In this document: positions 26,103 to 34,905 of the stretch, piece by piece
Layout of the letters: every line of letters begins with the position of its first letter
How positions within the stretch are numbered: position 1 is the first letter of the stretch
Position numbers and translations under genes: made by a program
Source: Bifidobacterium bombi DSM 19703
GTDB lineage: Bacteria; Actinomycetota; Actinomycetes; Actinomycetales; Bifidobacteriaceae
Length of the DNA stretch: 64,000 bases
Reading direction: 5' to 3'
Assembly: GCF_000737845.1 (NCBI RefSeq)
Contig: NZ_ATLK01000002.1
Coordinates: forward strand, 6 to 64,005
Notes under the pieces: model-generated
Database searches by the model: none
The model's input: the letters and a program-made list of their open reading frames with translations, nothing else
Told to the model about the DNA's origin: nothing

Positions 26103-26804
26103 TTATAAGTCCGTGACCACCAAGTATGTCATTTCAAGTGGGCCATGCACGCCTACCACCAGCACCATTTCGATATCACCCGTGCTTGAGGTACCGGTAA
26201 TGAAGTTGATGTTGGATGTGGCCAAGCGGCCGGACTTGATGTCCTGATCGTAATGATCCATCGCCTGCCGCGTACGCGGCACTATCCGCGATTTACGGAT
26301 AATCGAGAGGTAATGGACGGGCAGGAAATGGAAGGCACGCCCTTGGCCAGGTGTCGTAGCCGCAGTGATGGTGCAGCTTTCCGCACACAGGTAATCCGCA
26401 AACCCGATGGCGGCCTGGGCGTGGGAAGCGGTTGCGATATTGCTGTCGCGATCCGCATCCGGCAGCCAGTAGGTGGGTTTGGGGTCAAGTCCGTCACGCC
26501 AGCTTTCCAGACCGAATGCCGCGAACTCGTCGTCGTTCGTCGGCAGCATGAGTCTGCCGTCCGAGTTCCGCTTCACAAACGTATCCAACGTGTCGGTGAG
26601 ATTCGTAGTCGTGCAAGTCTGGAAATCCACATGCACCGCAGGGGCGTTTCTGCGCGCGATTTCGAGCAGCTCGTCCTGTGAATGGCCGGACATGTTCGAT
26701 TCGGGCAGATCGTTGATGGGTTCCAATGGGTGATTTTGCAGCTGGTGCCTTGGTCGCCCGCTTTTTTGCGCCAGATAGTCGAGGAATGCTTCGCGGTCGG
26801 TCAT
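26103..26804 (-). CDS. lutC: LutC-type LUD-domain protein of the lactate oxidation complex
   Basis: Third subunit of the LutABC iron-sulfur complex that oxidises L-lactate to pyruvate. The LUD domain is visible in ADRDSNIATASHAQAAIGFADY and ITGTSSTGDIEMVLVVGVHGP, the conserved C-terminal part. At 233 residues the length is usual. Its start overlaps the lutB stop by four bases (ATGA), so the genes are translationally coupled. It is the last gene of a leftward three-gene operon. It has no cofactor-binding Cys motif, as expected for LutC. Confidence 0.9.
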   Translation of the reverse strand: MTDREAFLDYLAQKSGRPRHQLQNHPLEPINDLPESNMSGHSQDELLEIARRNAPAVHVDFQTCTTTNLTDTLDTFVKRNSDGRLMLPTNDDEFAAFGLESWRDGLDPKPTYWLPDADRDSNIATASHAQAAIGFADYLCAESCTITAATTPGQGRAFHFLPVHYLSIIRKSRIVPRTRQAMDHYDQDIKSGRLATSNINFITGTSSTGDIEMVLVVGVHGPLEMTYLVVTDL

Positions 26805-28687
26805 TTGTTGTGCTTCCTTCCCTCATCCGAGGCGTCGTGCGCGCCATGCTGCGCCTGCGGATTCATTTCCGCATGCACCAAGTCGGGCACCCGTTCGCCA
26901 TAGGTCTCATCCTCAATCGACCCCAACGAGGTCGGCACCGTGTCGGCGCTGAGGGGTTCGGTTTTTTCGTGGTCGGCGCGACGCGACGACACGGAATTGT
27001 CGAAAGCGCCGAAAGGCGCGGTCGCGTCTTCTTCACGATTCACCGTACCGGTCCCGGCGATGGTGGCGTTTGGGTTGCTGGAGAGTATTCCCGATTGGAG
27101 TTTGGAGAATTCCTCCGGCGACCCTTGCGACTTTTTTCGCTTGGCGAACCAGGTGCGGAAGTTGTCGGAGTGCTTCGGAGGTTGCGGAAGGTCGCGGACC
27201 TTCGTCCAGCCACCGAAGACGAGTGGCATCCATTCCTCATGTTTGCCGGTGGTGTTGAGGTTCCGCGCCGTATCGGGAGTACGCCTGGTCTCGCCGTCAT
27301 CGTCTTTGCTCTTATGGCCCTTCCTGGCGATGGGGTCGGTCGCTATATGGTCCATGGCGAGCGCCGTGCGGAACAATGATGAATGTCCGGTGCCAATACC
27401 GACCACTTTCATGGTCATGTCAGCGATGGCGTTGGCCATGTGGTTGTCGTTCATCTCTATCTTGCGGTGTTTGAGCAGCAGCTCGTGCAGAGGAATCTTG
27501 ACCGGACAGGTAGCCGTGCAGGCGGAGCACAGACTGCAGGCATATGGCAGGTCGTGAAAGTCGCCATAATCGCCCTGTAGTATCGGTGAAAGCACCGCAC
27601 CCACCGGTCCCGGGTAGATCGAACCGTAACCCTTGCCTCCGATGTGCCGGTATATCGGGCAGACGTTGAGACAGGAAGCGCAACGTATGCATTGCAATAT
27701 CGGTTCGAAGTCCGTGCCCAGCGCGTTGCTTCTGCCGTTGTCGACGATGACTACGTAGAAGTCTTCGGGTCCGTCGGTCTCGTCGGGCATCTTCGGTGAA
27801 GTGAACGTGCAGTATGAGGTGAGTTTGCTTCCCACCGCGCTGCGTACGAGCATGTTGTCCATCGTCTCGGCCTCTTTGAGGCTCGGCACGATGCGTTCCA
27901 TGCCCATGACCACCACTTGGGTCTTGGGTATCGCCATGGAAAGGTCGGCGTTGCCTTCGTTGGTCACGATGTTGACCATCCCGGTGTCGGCCACGGCGAA
28001 GTTGCATCCGGTGATGGACATGTCGGCCTCGAGGAAGCGTTCGCGCAGCACCTCGCGGCTGAACCTGGCTTCGTTCTGCGGGTCGTTGTCGCCGTCATAT
28101 CCAAGCTTGTCGTGGAATACTTTCTGCACACGGTCGCGGTCCTTGTCGATTGCCGGGAACACAAGGTGCGTGGGCTCGTCCCAGTTGTCCTCCTCGAGGA
28201 TGAATTCTGCGAGGTCGGTCTCGGTCACCTCCAAGCCCGGAATCTTCAACAAGGCGGGATCCAGCCCTATTTCGGAGGTGACCATCGACTTGGATTTCAC
28301 CACATGCCTGGCCTGTTTGCGCTTGGCCAGGTCCACGATGAAGTCTCGGGCCTCCACATCGGTTTGGGCGAAGAACACGTGTCCGCCGCGTCGCTCCACA
28401 TTGTCACTAAACTCTTCCAAATAGTCCGGCAGGTAACGGATTGCGTGCTGGCGAATTTGTTCGCCTAGGTCGCGCCAGCCTTCCCAATTGCCGAGTTCAG
28501 CACGGGCCGTCTCGCGTTTGACCCATTGGGCGTCCTGGGCTTTGGCTACGGCGCGTTGTCCGAAAGTGTCTTTTTCCGATTTCGCGACCCGCTCGTCGAA
28601 GTCGAGTTCGTTATCGCGAATCATCGTTCCGGTTTTCAGTCCGGTGCGGTGGAACATAGTGTCATCGGTAAACTGTGTCTTACTCAT
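26801..28687 (-). CDS. lutB: LutB-type iron-sulfur LUD-domain protein with long C-terminal extension
   Basis: Central subunit of LutABC. The N-terminal LUD domain (about 60-300) is followed by two 4Fe-4S motifs: CIRCASCLNVCP and CSLCSACTATCP, the latter reading into VKIPLHELLLKHR. The protein has 628 residues, while LutB is usually about 470-490; the extra residues after about 500 are hydrophilic, repeat-poor and probably disordered, a lineage-specific tail. It overlaps both neighbours by four bases. The N-terminal start at 28687 is fixed by overlap with the lutA stop. Confidence 0.92.
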   Translation of the reverse strand: MSKTQFTDDTMFHRTGLKTGTMIRDNELDFDERVAKSEKDTFGQRAVAKAQDAQWVKRETARAELGNWEGWRDLGEQIRQHAIRYLPDYLEEFSDNVERRGGHVFFAQTDVEARDFIVDLAKRKQARHVVKSKSMVTSEIGLDPALLKIPGLEVTETDLAEFILEEDNWDEPTHLVFPAIDKDRDRVQKVFHDKLGYDGDNDPQNEARFSREVLRERFLEADMSITGCNFAVADTGMVNIVTNEGNADLSMAIPKTQVVVMGMERIVPSLKEAETMDNMLVRSAVGSKLTSYCTFTSPKMPDETDGPEDFYVVIVDNGRSNALGTDFEPILQCIRCASCLNVCPIYRHIGGKGYGSIYPGPVGAVLSPILQGDYGDFHDLPYACSLCSACTATCPVKIPLHELLLKHRKIEMNDNHMANAIADMTMKVVGIGTGHSSLFRTALAMDHIATDPIARKGHKSKDDDGETRRTPDTARNLNTTGKHEEWMPLVFGGWTKVRDLPQPPKHSDNFRTWFAKRKKSQGSPEEFSKLQSGILSSNPNATIAGTGTVNREEDATAPFGAFDNSVSSRRADHEKTEPLSADTVPTSLGSIEDETYGERVPDLVHAEMNPQAQHGAHDASDEGRKHNK

Positions 28688-29505
28688 ACCAGTGTCTCTT
28701 CCTCAATATTGGATTTCACGAGATATTCGCGGTCGAGTTCGGCGCGTTCTTGCTCATCTACAAAACGCACGCGGTCCATGTCGACGTTGCTGTTGAGTAC
28801 CTCGGCCAAGTGCATGATCGTGATGGCTTTGCCTTCGCGGTTGAATCGCCCTCCTATATTCATCAGGCAGCCAGGATCGCAGGAAATGAGTATGTCGGCG
28901 CCTGTGCTTTCGACGTCAGCCACTTTTTCATCGACCATCTGTCGTGAGACCTGTGGAACCTTCATCGAGAACATTCCGCCGAATCCGCAGCAGTTCTCTA
29001 TGTGTGGCAATGCAATGACATTCAGTCCTTTGACGTGTTCCATCAGTATGAACGGGCTTTCCCTTTCGCCCAGCAGCCGTGTCATGTGGCAGGAGCGGTG
29101 GTATGTGGCGTTGGCGTGCAGCTCGGCTCCGGCGTCGAGTACACCCAGTATGCGGTACATGAATTGCGAAAACTCGTAGACCTTGCCTGCTAGAACATGG
29201 GCTTTGACTTTGTATTCAGGGTCGTCGCCTAGGTGGAACTGCAACTCCTTGAGCATGTTTACGCACGAACCCGCTGGACCCACGATATAGTCCGTATCCT
29301 TGCTGAGTAGCGCATCCACCTCATTGCGCATGGTTTGCGTCGATTCCTTCACATACCCACTGTTGTATGTGATTTGTCCGCAGCAGATTTGCTGTTTGGG
29401 CATATAGGTTTCACAGCCGAATCGCTCAAGGACTTCCACCATTGCCTTCCCGACGTTGGGAAACACCAAGTCGACCAAACATGTGGAGAATATTGTTACT
29501 TTCAT
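28684..29505 (-). CDS. lutA: LutA-type CCG-domain protein of the lactate oxidation complex
   Basis: First gene of lutABC. It has two cysteine-rich CCG domains (PF02754), the haem- or Fe-S-linked type seen in heterodisulfide reductase subunits: ICCGQIT with GPAGSCVNML in the first, and NCCGFGGMFS with SCDPGCLMNIGG in the second. At 273 residues it is slightly longer than B. subtilis LutA because of the C-terminal tail. ATG 29505 was chosen for GAGAGG just upstream; the reading from 29523 has no support. The upstream region holds direct and inverted repeats that are probably regulatory. Confidence 0.92.
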   Translation of the reverse strand: MKVTIFSTCLVDLVFPNVGKAMVEVLERFGCETYMPKQQICCGQITYNSGYVKESTQTMRNEVDALLSKDTDYIVGPAGSCVNMLKELQFHLGDDPEYKVKAHVLAGKVYEFSQFMYRILGVLDAGAELHANATYHRSCHMTRLLGERESPFILMEHVKGLNVIALPHIENCCGFGGMFSMKVPQVSRQMVDEKVADVESTGADILISCDPGCLMNIGGRFNREGKAITIMHLAEVLNSNVDMDRVRFVDEQERAELDREYLVKSNIEEETLV

Positions 29506-29542
29506 GTTCGCCTCTCTGCACATCGCTGTATCAAATTGAACT

Positions 29543-29654
29543 TATATATAACGATATACGTAAACGTTGACTGGGGTGCCGCAACACGCTAAAAAACCCA
29601 TAATTGTCGAAAAGTTGATAATCGTGATAATGGTCAGATATATCGTTATACATA
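29543..29654. promoter_or_regulatory. Pair of inverted 16-bp operators upstream of lutA
   Basis: TATATATAACGATATA (29543-29558) is the reverse complement of 29639-29654 (TATATCGTTATACATA) with one mismatch. Each copy is itself partly palindromic around TATAACGATATA. They lie 38 and 134 bases before the lutA start, spaced 96 bp centre to centre, about nine helical turns, which suits a looping repressor. No cognate regulator is adjacent. Confidence 0.6.
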
Positions 29655-29662
29655 CAGTAACT

Positions 29663-29762
29663 ACATTAACTTTTGAATAAGAACCGACGATGGTGTTAGA
29701 CGAGATGCAGCGGACCCGCCAGCATATACATTAACTTTTGAATAAGAACCGACGATGGTGTT
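29663..29762. repeat. Two exact 35-bp direct repeats separated by 30 bp
   Basis: A 35-bp unit beginning ACATTAACTTTTG and ending ACGATGGTGTT occurs at 29663-29697 and 29728-29762 without mismatch. The flanks differ. The geometry resembles one repeat-spacer-repeat of a CRISPR array, but there are no cas genes in the window and the unit has little internal dyad symmetry. Confidence 0.85.
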
Positions 29763-30351
29763 GGAATCATGCGAAATGAGAAACCAAAAGCTGAACGGTT
29801 CGATTCATGATAAGCGGGCTATGAGTCAGAATTGATTATTGGCAAGAATAGTTACATGGTTGCCATAATCATCTCGATAGTCATTATCTTTAGTCGTGTG
29901 GCCGGCCTACATGGACAGTGTCGGTGGTTTTAAACGGATATGGAAAATCGATTTCAATGGGCAGTCATGGTTCTAAGTCGGATGGTATGACGGGCGGGTG
30001 TAGAACAAGTCTGGGTATGTTCCAGGAATCTGAGACAGGACTCTACGCGAAGCAATGCCATCGATGACAGTTCGTTTGTTGTGAAGTGGTTCATAAGGTT
30101 CGCGAACTTGGAGACGTTGAGATTGTGACTGACGACTTTTTCTTGTGGCCTTGCGGTAAGAGACTGTAGTAGGCAACATCGATTGAGCCGCGATAATGGG
30201 GGAGATGTTCGTCAATCGGTGACCGATGGTTTCGGTCAGGATGTTCGTGTTGATTTCGCCGATGTTCCATTTGCTGTAAAAACGAAAAAACATAAAGTCA
30301 TTGATGGTTGGACATCATCCGGCGGCAGCTTACGTACGTTATGGGGAATTT
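29763..30351. other. Intergenic region between the lut repeats and dedA
   Basis: A 106-codon minus-strand ORF at 29973-30293 resembles nothing I know and has no ribosome binding site. Sequence is AT-leaning; no RNA gene was recognised. Confidence 0.4.
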
Positions 30352-31011
30352 CTATTTTTCCCCGATTTTCGCCTTCAACAGCCCGATGGCAGTCGGAAGC
30401 AGTGAAATGAGGAGAATCGCCACGATGACCAGTTCGAAGTTGTCCTGCACCACCTTGATGCCGCCGAAGAAGTAGCCCAACAGCGTGAACAACGATGACC
30501 ACACCAATCCGCCGAGTATGGAGAACGGCGTGAACCGGCTCCAGCGCATTCCGGAAAGTCCTGAGATGAAGGGCATGAAGGTGCGGACGAACGGGAAGAA
30601 GCGACCCAGAAACACCGCCAACGGTCCCCATTTTTCTATCATGTGTTCGGTCTTCGCGAGGCGCTCGGGCGTCATGGCCTTGACCTTTCCCGAAGCGATG
30701 ATTCTGCGGCCGAAGAAGTGGCCGATGAAATAGTTGCATTGGTCGCCGATGATTGGGGCCAGCATCACGACGGGCAATAGGGCGGCGATCGGAAGAGCGG
30801 CTTTGCCTGTCGCCGCATCCGGCGCGGCGAAGAAGCCGGCAGCGAAGAGCAGAGAATCGCCTGGCAGGAACGGGAACACGACGACACCGGTTTCAACGAA
30901 GACGACGAGAAAAATGAAGCCCAGCGTCGGAGCCACGCCCATGAAAATCCATCCGGCGATGATGGTGCGCGGATCCTTAAGCAGTTCGATGAGGAATTTG
31001 ATGAAGCCCAT
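30352..31011 (-). CDS. DedA-family membrane protein
   Basis: A 219-residue polytopic membrane protein of the DedA/VTT (SNARE-associated) family, proposed flippases for undecaprenyl phosphate or phospholipids that are needed for envelope homeostasis. The conserved phrases are ETGVVVFPFLPGDSLLF in the first re-entrant region and FLGRFFPFVRTFMPFISGLSGM, with the family Arg residues, in the second. Four to five hydrophobic segments are visible. ATG 31011 follows AGGACGGG. It is monocistronic, with no clear functional tie to neighbours. Confidence 0.92.
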   Translation of the reverse strand: MGFIKFLIELLKDPRTIIAGWIFMGVAPTLGFIFLVVFVETGVVVFPFLPGDSLLFAAGFFAAPDAATGKAALPIAALLPVVMLAPIIGDQCNYFIGHFFGRRIIASGKVKAMTPERLAKTEHMIEKWGPLAVFLGRFFPFVRTFMPFISGLSGMRWSRFTPFSILGGLVWSSLFTLLGYFFGGIKVVQDNFELVIVAILLISLLPTAIGLLKAKIGEK

Positions 31012-31336
31012 ATCCCGTCCTGTTGTCGTGTGTGTGCTGATTTAACTATACAGAACGTGGTGATATTGGCTTAGGTCGGTCTATCGGTCAGTGCGTTCGG
31101 CCTCGGTTTGGTAGGCAGTGCAAGGGGGGGGCGTCCTACTGTCGCGGAGGGTGCGGTAGAGATGCTGCCGGCATTGCAAGGTGGCATCGCCGCTTGCAAA
31201 TTGTCATATGATAATTGAGGCAAATGCCTACTGAAAATGACGATTTGGTAAAGAAAATACGAAAAATGCAATTTCGTGCTATAATTTTATATCGAAAGCG
31301 TGTTTCCACTAGATTTTAGAGTATGGGCGGCCTACA
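31012..31336. other. Intergenic region upstream of the AbiL-like pair
   Basis: Becomes AT-rich from about 31200, just before the AbiL-like genes. It holds the extended -10 element at 31277-31285. No gene was recognised. Confidence 0.45.
31277..31285 (+). promoter_or_regulatory. Extended -10 promoter of the AbiL-like pair
   Basis: TGCTATAAT is a perfect extended -10 box, 51 bases before the ATG at 31337. No good -35 was seen, as is common with extended -10 promoters. Confidence 0.55.
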
Positions 31337-32716
31337 ATGTTGTTAGATTTTTCTTTTTCAAACTTTCGGAGTTTCCGAGATGCCCAGTCGTTTTCCATGA
31401 TGCCGAGCAAAAAAGGGTCGTCGCCTTCTACTGTGACGGCTATTTATGGCGCGAACGCTTCAGGGAAATCCAACTTCCTCAGTGCATTTGCGCAAATGGT
31501 AACTTGCGTTCTTCAGAGCTATAAGCAGGGTATAAGCTACAAAGGTGGCGCCAAGAATGCGTTTGCTCTGGCAGCTGATGGGGGTCATGGGGCTGATGAG
31601 CCCACAAGATTTTACATACGTTTCCGGGCCTGTGATGGAATGGAGTATGAGTATCGCTTCAGTTATCAAGGATCTTCGGTGGTGGATGAGTCTCTGTATG
31701 TGTATAGGCGAATCGGGGAGCGGCTTTCCTCAAGACCGTCCAAGCTATATTCGCGTGATGCAAACGGTGTGGAATTTGGGGCGTCCTTCGGCGCGGGTGG
31801 CCTGTTGGAATCCACCGTATCCCAGCGTCCGGATGCCTTGGTGCTTTCTGCTGCGGCCGCGGCGGGACTAGAGGTTACCAAACCTGCTTTCGATTTTTTC
31901 CGCCGAATCAGTTACTGCAAAGCCTCTGCATTCAAAGTGGAGCAGATGCGTATCGTCGATCAGCTTTCCAAACATACTGAATTTGGTAAGAATCTTTCGA
32001 AGTTGATCAGTTATGCTGATTTCGGCATTGATGGGCTCAGTGCACAAAAGGAGACTATAGATCCCATCCTGTTGTCCCAAATCAAGGGGCAACTGCGGAA
32101 GGACCTTGGTGTCGACGAATCCAAATTCGATCAGATTTTTACTGATCCGGCTGAGGTGCGATTGATGTTTAGCCACACCAAAGTCGGTGGCAAGGAGGTT
32201 CGGTTCCCGGCTGAACAAGAATCTGACGGAACGCTGGGTGCACTTTCGTTCTTTTCCCTAGCGTTGAGCAGTCTTTCAGAGCAGTCCGTTGTGCTTGTGG
32301 ATGAAATAGACACGAGCTTGCATCCGTCATTGGTAAAGGAATTTGTCGAGCTTTTTACCGATAAGGAGACCAACCCGCACAATTCGCAGCTGATTTTCAC
32401 GGCACATGACGTATCGCTGATCATGGTTTACGGCTCCGCGTCGCGGTTGCTGGACCCTGATCAGCTTTGGTTTGTTGAAAAAGGGATGGATGGCGCTTCC
32501 GAGATTTTCCCAGCCAGTGATTTAGGTGTGCGCAAAACGGAAAATATGGGAAGAAATTATCTCAACGGCGTTTATGGTGCGGTACCACGACCTGAATTCC
32601 ACGAATTGTTTGCACAAATCCTCAACGAGCACGAAACCGGTGCTGACGCCGATACGGCGTATAGCGATGACGGTGGCGATGCCCTGGTCGGTATGGGAAT
32701 CGGGGGTGCCTTATGA
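31337..32716 (+). CDS. AAA-type (RloA/AbiLi-like) ATPase of a two-gene defence candidate
   Basis: A 459-residue ABC/SMC-like ATPase of the AAA_15/AAA_21 group. The N-terminus MLLDFSFSNFRSFRD is the typical beta-strand and FRS motif. Walker A is IYGANASGKSN (residues about 36-46); SDGTLGALSFFSLAL is the signature-like helix; Walker B is VVLVDEIDTSLHP with the catalytic Glu; FTAHD is the switch His. Between lies a helical insertion (about 90-250). The next gene, an RloB-family protein, overlaps by four bases. This pair matches the RloA/RloB arrangement and the lactococcal AbiL abortive-infection system, so phage defence is the likely role (inference from family and gene order). A weak GGGCGG precedes the start. 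Confidence 0.87.
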   Translation: MLLDFSFSNFRSFRDAQSFSMMPSKKGSSPSTVTAIYGANASGKSNFLSAFAQMVTCVLQSYKQGISYKGGAKNAFALAADGGHGADEPTRFYIRFRACDGMEYEYRFSYQGSSVVDESLYVYRRIGERLSSRPSKLYSRDANGVEFGASFGAGGLLESTVSQRPDALVLSAAAAAGLEVTKPAFDFFRRISYCKASAFKVEQMRIVDQLSKHTEFGKNLSKLISYADFGIDGLSAQKETIDPILLSQIKGQLRKDLGVDESKFDQIFTDPAEVRLMFSHTKVGGKEVRFPAEQESDGTLGALSFFSLALSSLSEQSVVLVDEIDTSLHPSLVKEFVELFTDKETNPHNSQLIFTAHDVSLIMVYGSASRLLDPDQLWFVEKGMDGASEIFPASDLGVRKTENMGRNYLNGVYGAVPRPEFHELFAQILNEHETGADADTAYSDDGGDALVGMGIGGAL

Positions 32717-33366
32717 AAGATCATCGCTCGAACGCGGGGGAATTGCAGCACGGGCGCAATGTTCGCCGTGGGCATCATAGGCGTAAGGTGCGATATCTGA
32801 TAGTCGGCGGAGGCGAAGTAACCGAAAAACAGTACTTTCTTCACCTTAGGAAATTATTCGACGTGGCCATTGATTATAGGTGGGACCACTGTGACCCTTC
32901 CAAGTTGGCTTCTCTTGCAGTGGAGTGCAAGAAAAATGCTGCCAAAGACGCAGGTGTTGATGGATATAGGGCAGTGTGGGTAGTGGTGGATGTCGATGAA
33001 TACACCGCTTCGCAACTCCGCTTGGCACAAAAAACATGCCAAAAGGCTGGTATGAAGTTGATAATTTCGAACCCATGTTTCGAAGTTTGGCTGGTGGATC
33101 ATATACGACTCTGTCCTGAGAGCCATAAGGGAACGAAGGAGGTCGAGGAACTGGCCAAGACGCTAGGAATAACAGCGGGAAGAAACAATAAGTCTATCCG
33201 TGAAGACTCCATTGAAGGCAAACTGGAAGCAGCCAAAGCCAACGCGCTTAGGCACAATTCGGAGCAAAAGGCGCATTGGCGCCAGGAACTTGCAGATTGT
33301 CATGAGCAAGACTTTGCGCCTTGGACCGACATGGTTGATATCATCAATATGATTGAGCGAGGCTGA
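32713..33366 (+). CDS. RloB/AbiLii-family effector of a two-gene defence candidate
   Basis: A 217-residue RloB-family protein (PF13707). After a basic N-terminus (RRGHHRRK), YLIVGGGEVTEKQYFLHL holds the conserved Glu and VVVDVDEY the acidic pair; together they give a Toprim-like metal site, a fold seen in nucleases. NPCFEVWLVDH is another family block. Coupled by ATGA overlap to the ATPase gene, as in RloAB and AbiL systems, where the ATPase is thought to sense infection and the Toprim-like partner to act as toxin. The composition is slightly more AT-rich than the flanking housekeeping genes. Confidence 0.88.
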   Translation: MKDHRSNAGELQHGRNVRRGHHRRKVRYLIVGGGEVTEKQYFLHLRKLFDVAIDYRWDHCDPSKLASLAVECKKNAAKDAGVDGYRAVWVVVDVDEYTASQLRLAQKTCQKAGMKLIISNPCFEVWLVDHIRLCPESHKGTKEVEELAKTLGITAGRNNKSIREDSIEGKLEAAKANALRHNSEQKAHWRQELADCHEQDFAPWTDMVDIINMIERG

Positions 33367-33462
33367 AACCCACGTGAGGTGTGGGGATGGTTGTTCTCAG
33401 GCTTGTTGAGGTGAGTTTTGTAATCTAAGCTACTCTGTGGTAGCTCGACAGAGGGGATTGTG

Positions 33463-34689
33463 ATGGGAGAAGAAAACCTGTTCCATGCGGCGGGGTCGTG
33501 TGCAAATTTAGGCGGCTTGCTTGACGGCGTGGCCCTGCGCTCTTCCGGACGTTCACGGTGCGTCAACGCGGAGAACCCGCATGGCGAGAAGGGCCGTGGC
33601 GCGATGAGCGCCAGTGGGCTCGGACCGGGTCGCAAGGGGACACCTTGCCTGGGAACCATTCCTGCCGGAGGAACGGCGACCCTGATGGATGTGGATGGTC
33701 CGGGCGTGATCCGCCACATCTGGATGACCGTCACCGGCAAGACCTCGCCCAACGGCCCGAACGTGCTGCGCAACCTCATCCTGGAGTTCTACTGGGACGG
33801 CGAGGAGGAGCCTTCCGTCGTATGCCCCATCGGCGACTTCTTCTGCTGCGGCCACGCCCAGGCCTGCCGCATCGACTCGCTGCCGATCATGGTGGCGCCC
33901 AACCGCGGGTTCAACTCCTACTTCTCCATGCCGTTCGAACATGCGAGAATCGTCCTGCGCAACGACCACAACGAGGATGTGCCCGCCTTCTTCTACCAAA
34001 TCGACTACACCGAGTACGACGCATTGCCTGAGGACGCCCTGCGTTTCCATGCCCAGTGGAGGCGCGAACGGGTCACCACCGAGGCTCACGACTACACGGT
34101 GCTCGACGGCGTCAGAGGGCAGGGTGCGTTCGTCGGCATGTATCTGGCCCTCACCGCTCTCGAAAGCCGTTGGTGGGGCGAAGGTGAAGTGAAGATGTAC
34201 ATCGACGGGGACGAGGACCATCCGACTTGGACGAGTACCGGTACCGAGGATTACTTCGGCGGGGCATGGAGCTTCTCCGACTTCGGGGACGGCGCCGGTT
34301 CATCGGGCGTTACCGGTTCCGCGTACGATCACCGCTTCGGTGCGGAAGGGCTTCGCGGAGCGCATTGCCCGGCACCCGGCGAGATGAGTGAACAAACCTA
34401 CTGTAGCCCGTTCGTGGGTTTTCCCTTCTACTCTCGGTCCTTGGTCGGGCGTGAAAGCCGTTACTGGGACCAGGCCACGCCGGTGATGCGCGGACTGTAC
34501 CGGTGGCATCTGCCCGACCCGATCTACTTCCAACATGATCTGCGCGTTACTCTGCAGCAGATCGGCACGGACGAGAACGGCCTCTTCGAACGCAGCGACG
34601 ACGTGGCTTCGGTAGCCTATTGGTATCAAACCGAACCTCATACGCCGTTCCCCGCCATCGGCGACCGTCATTTCCGCCAGCCCAGGTGA
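33463..34689 (+). CDS. GH172-family (DUF2961) glycoside hydrolase
   Basis: A 408-residue protein of the former DUF2961 family, now GH172, which contains the Bifidobacterium dentium alpha-D-fructofuranosidase/difructose-dianhydride I enzyme and alpha-D-arabinofuranosidases. Recognisable blocks are GVIRHIWMTV, NLILEFYWDGE, PNRGFNSYFSMPF, and TSTGTEDYFGGAW with an acidic residue expected in the active site. No signal peptide is present, so it acts in the cytoplasm on imported small sugars. ATG 33463 is preceded by GAGGGG six bases upstream; GTG 33460 is adjacent in frame. No sugar transporter or regulator is next to it, which is unusual. Exact substrate (fructofuranoside or arabinofuranoside) is open. 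Confidence 0.87.
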   Translation: MGEENLFHAAGSCANLGGLLDGVALRSSGRSRCVNAENPHGEKGRGAMSASGLGPGRKGTPCLGTIPAGGTATLMDVDGPGVIRHIWMTVTGKTSPNGPNVLRNLILEFYWDGEEEPSVVCPIGDFFCCGHAQACRIDSLPIMVAPNRGFNSYFSMPFEHARIVLRNDHNEDVPAFFYQIDYTEYDALPEDALRFHAQWRRERVTTEAHDYTVLDGVRGQGAFVGMYLALTALESRWWGEGEVKMYIDGDEDHPTWTSTGTEDYFGGAWSFSDFGDGAGSSGVTGSAYDHRFGAEGLRGAHCPAPGEMSEQTYCSPFVGFPFYSRSLVGRESRYWDQATPVMRGLYRWHLPDPIYFQHDLRVTLQQIGTDENGLFERSDDVASVAYWYQTEPHTPFPAIGDRHFRQPR

Positions 34690-34905
34690 CTCTGTCGGTC
34701 GGTATGCCGACGCGTGCGATTTCCTACTGATAAAGCGGGCGTTGCCGCAAGCATCCTGCCTTCGTGGCTCGTCAGGCAGAGGCTGAATTCTGATGACGTG
34801 TGTTCCAAGCCGAAGGTTTTCCTAAAACACCGGAGTGCGACTCGTCCCATCGATTCGCCGCGTCCTCGGCCCTCGCTCATACACATCCTGCGTCATACTG
34901 GTCAT

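Noticed and set aside
29663..29762. A CRISPR array
   Set aside because: Only two repeats, no cas genes within the window, little dyad symmetry; kept as a finding about direct repeats, not called as CRISPR.
29973..30293. Minus-strand ORF of 106 codons as a transposase fragment
   Set aside because: No DDE or helix-turn-helix pattern and no terminal inverted repeats around it.
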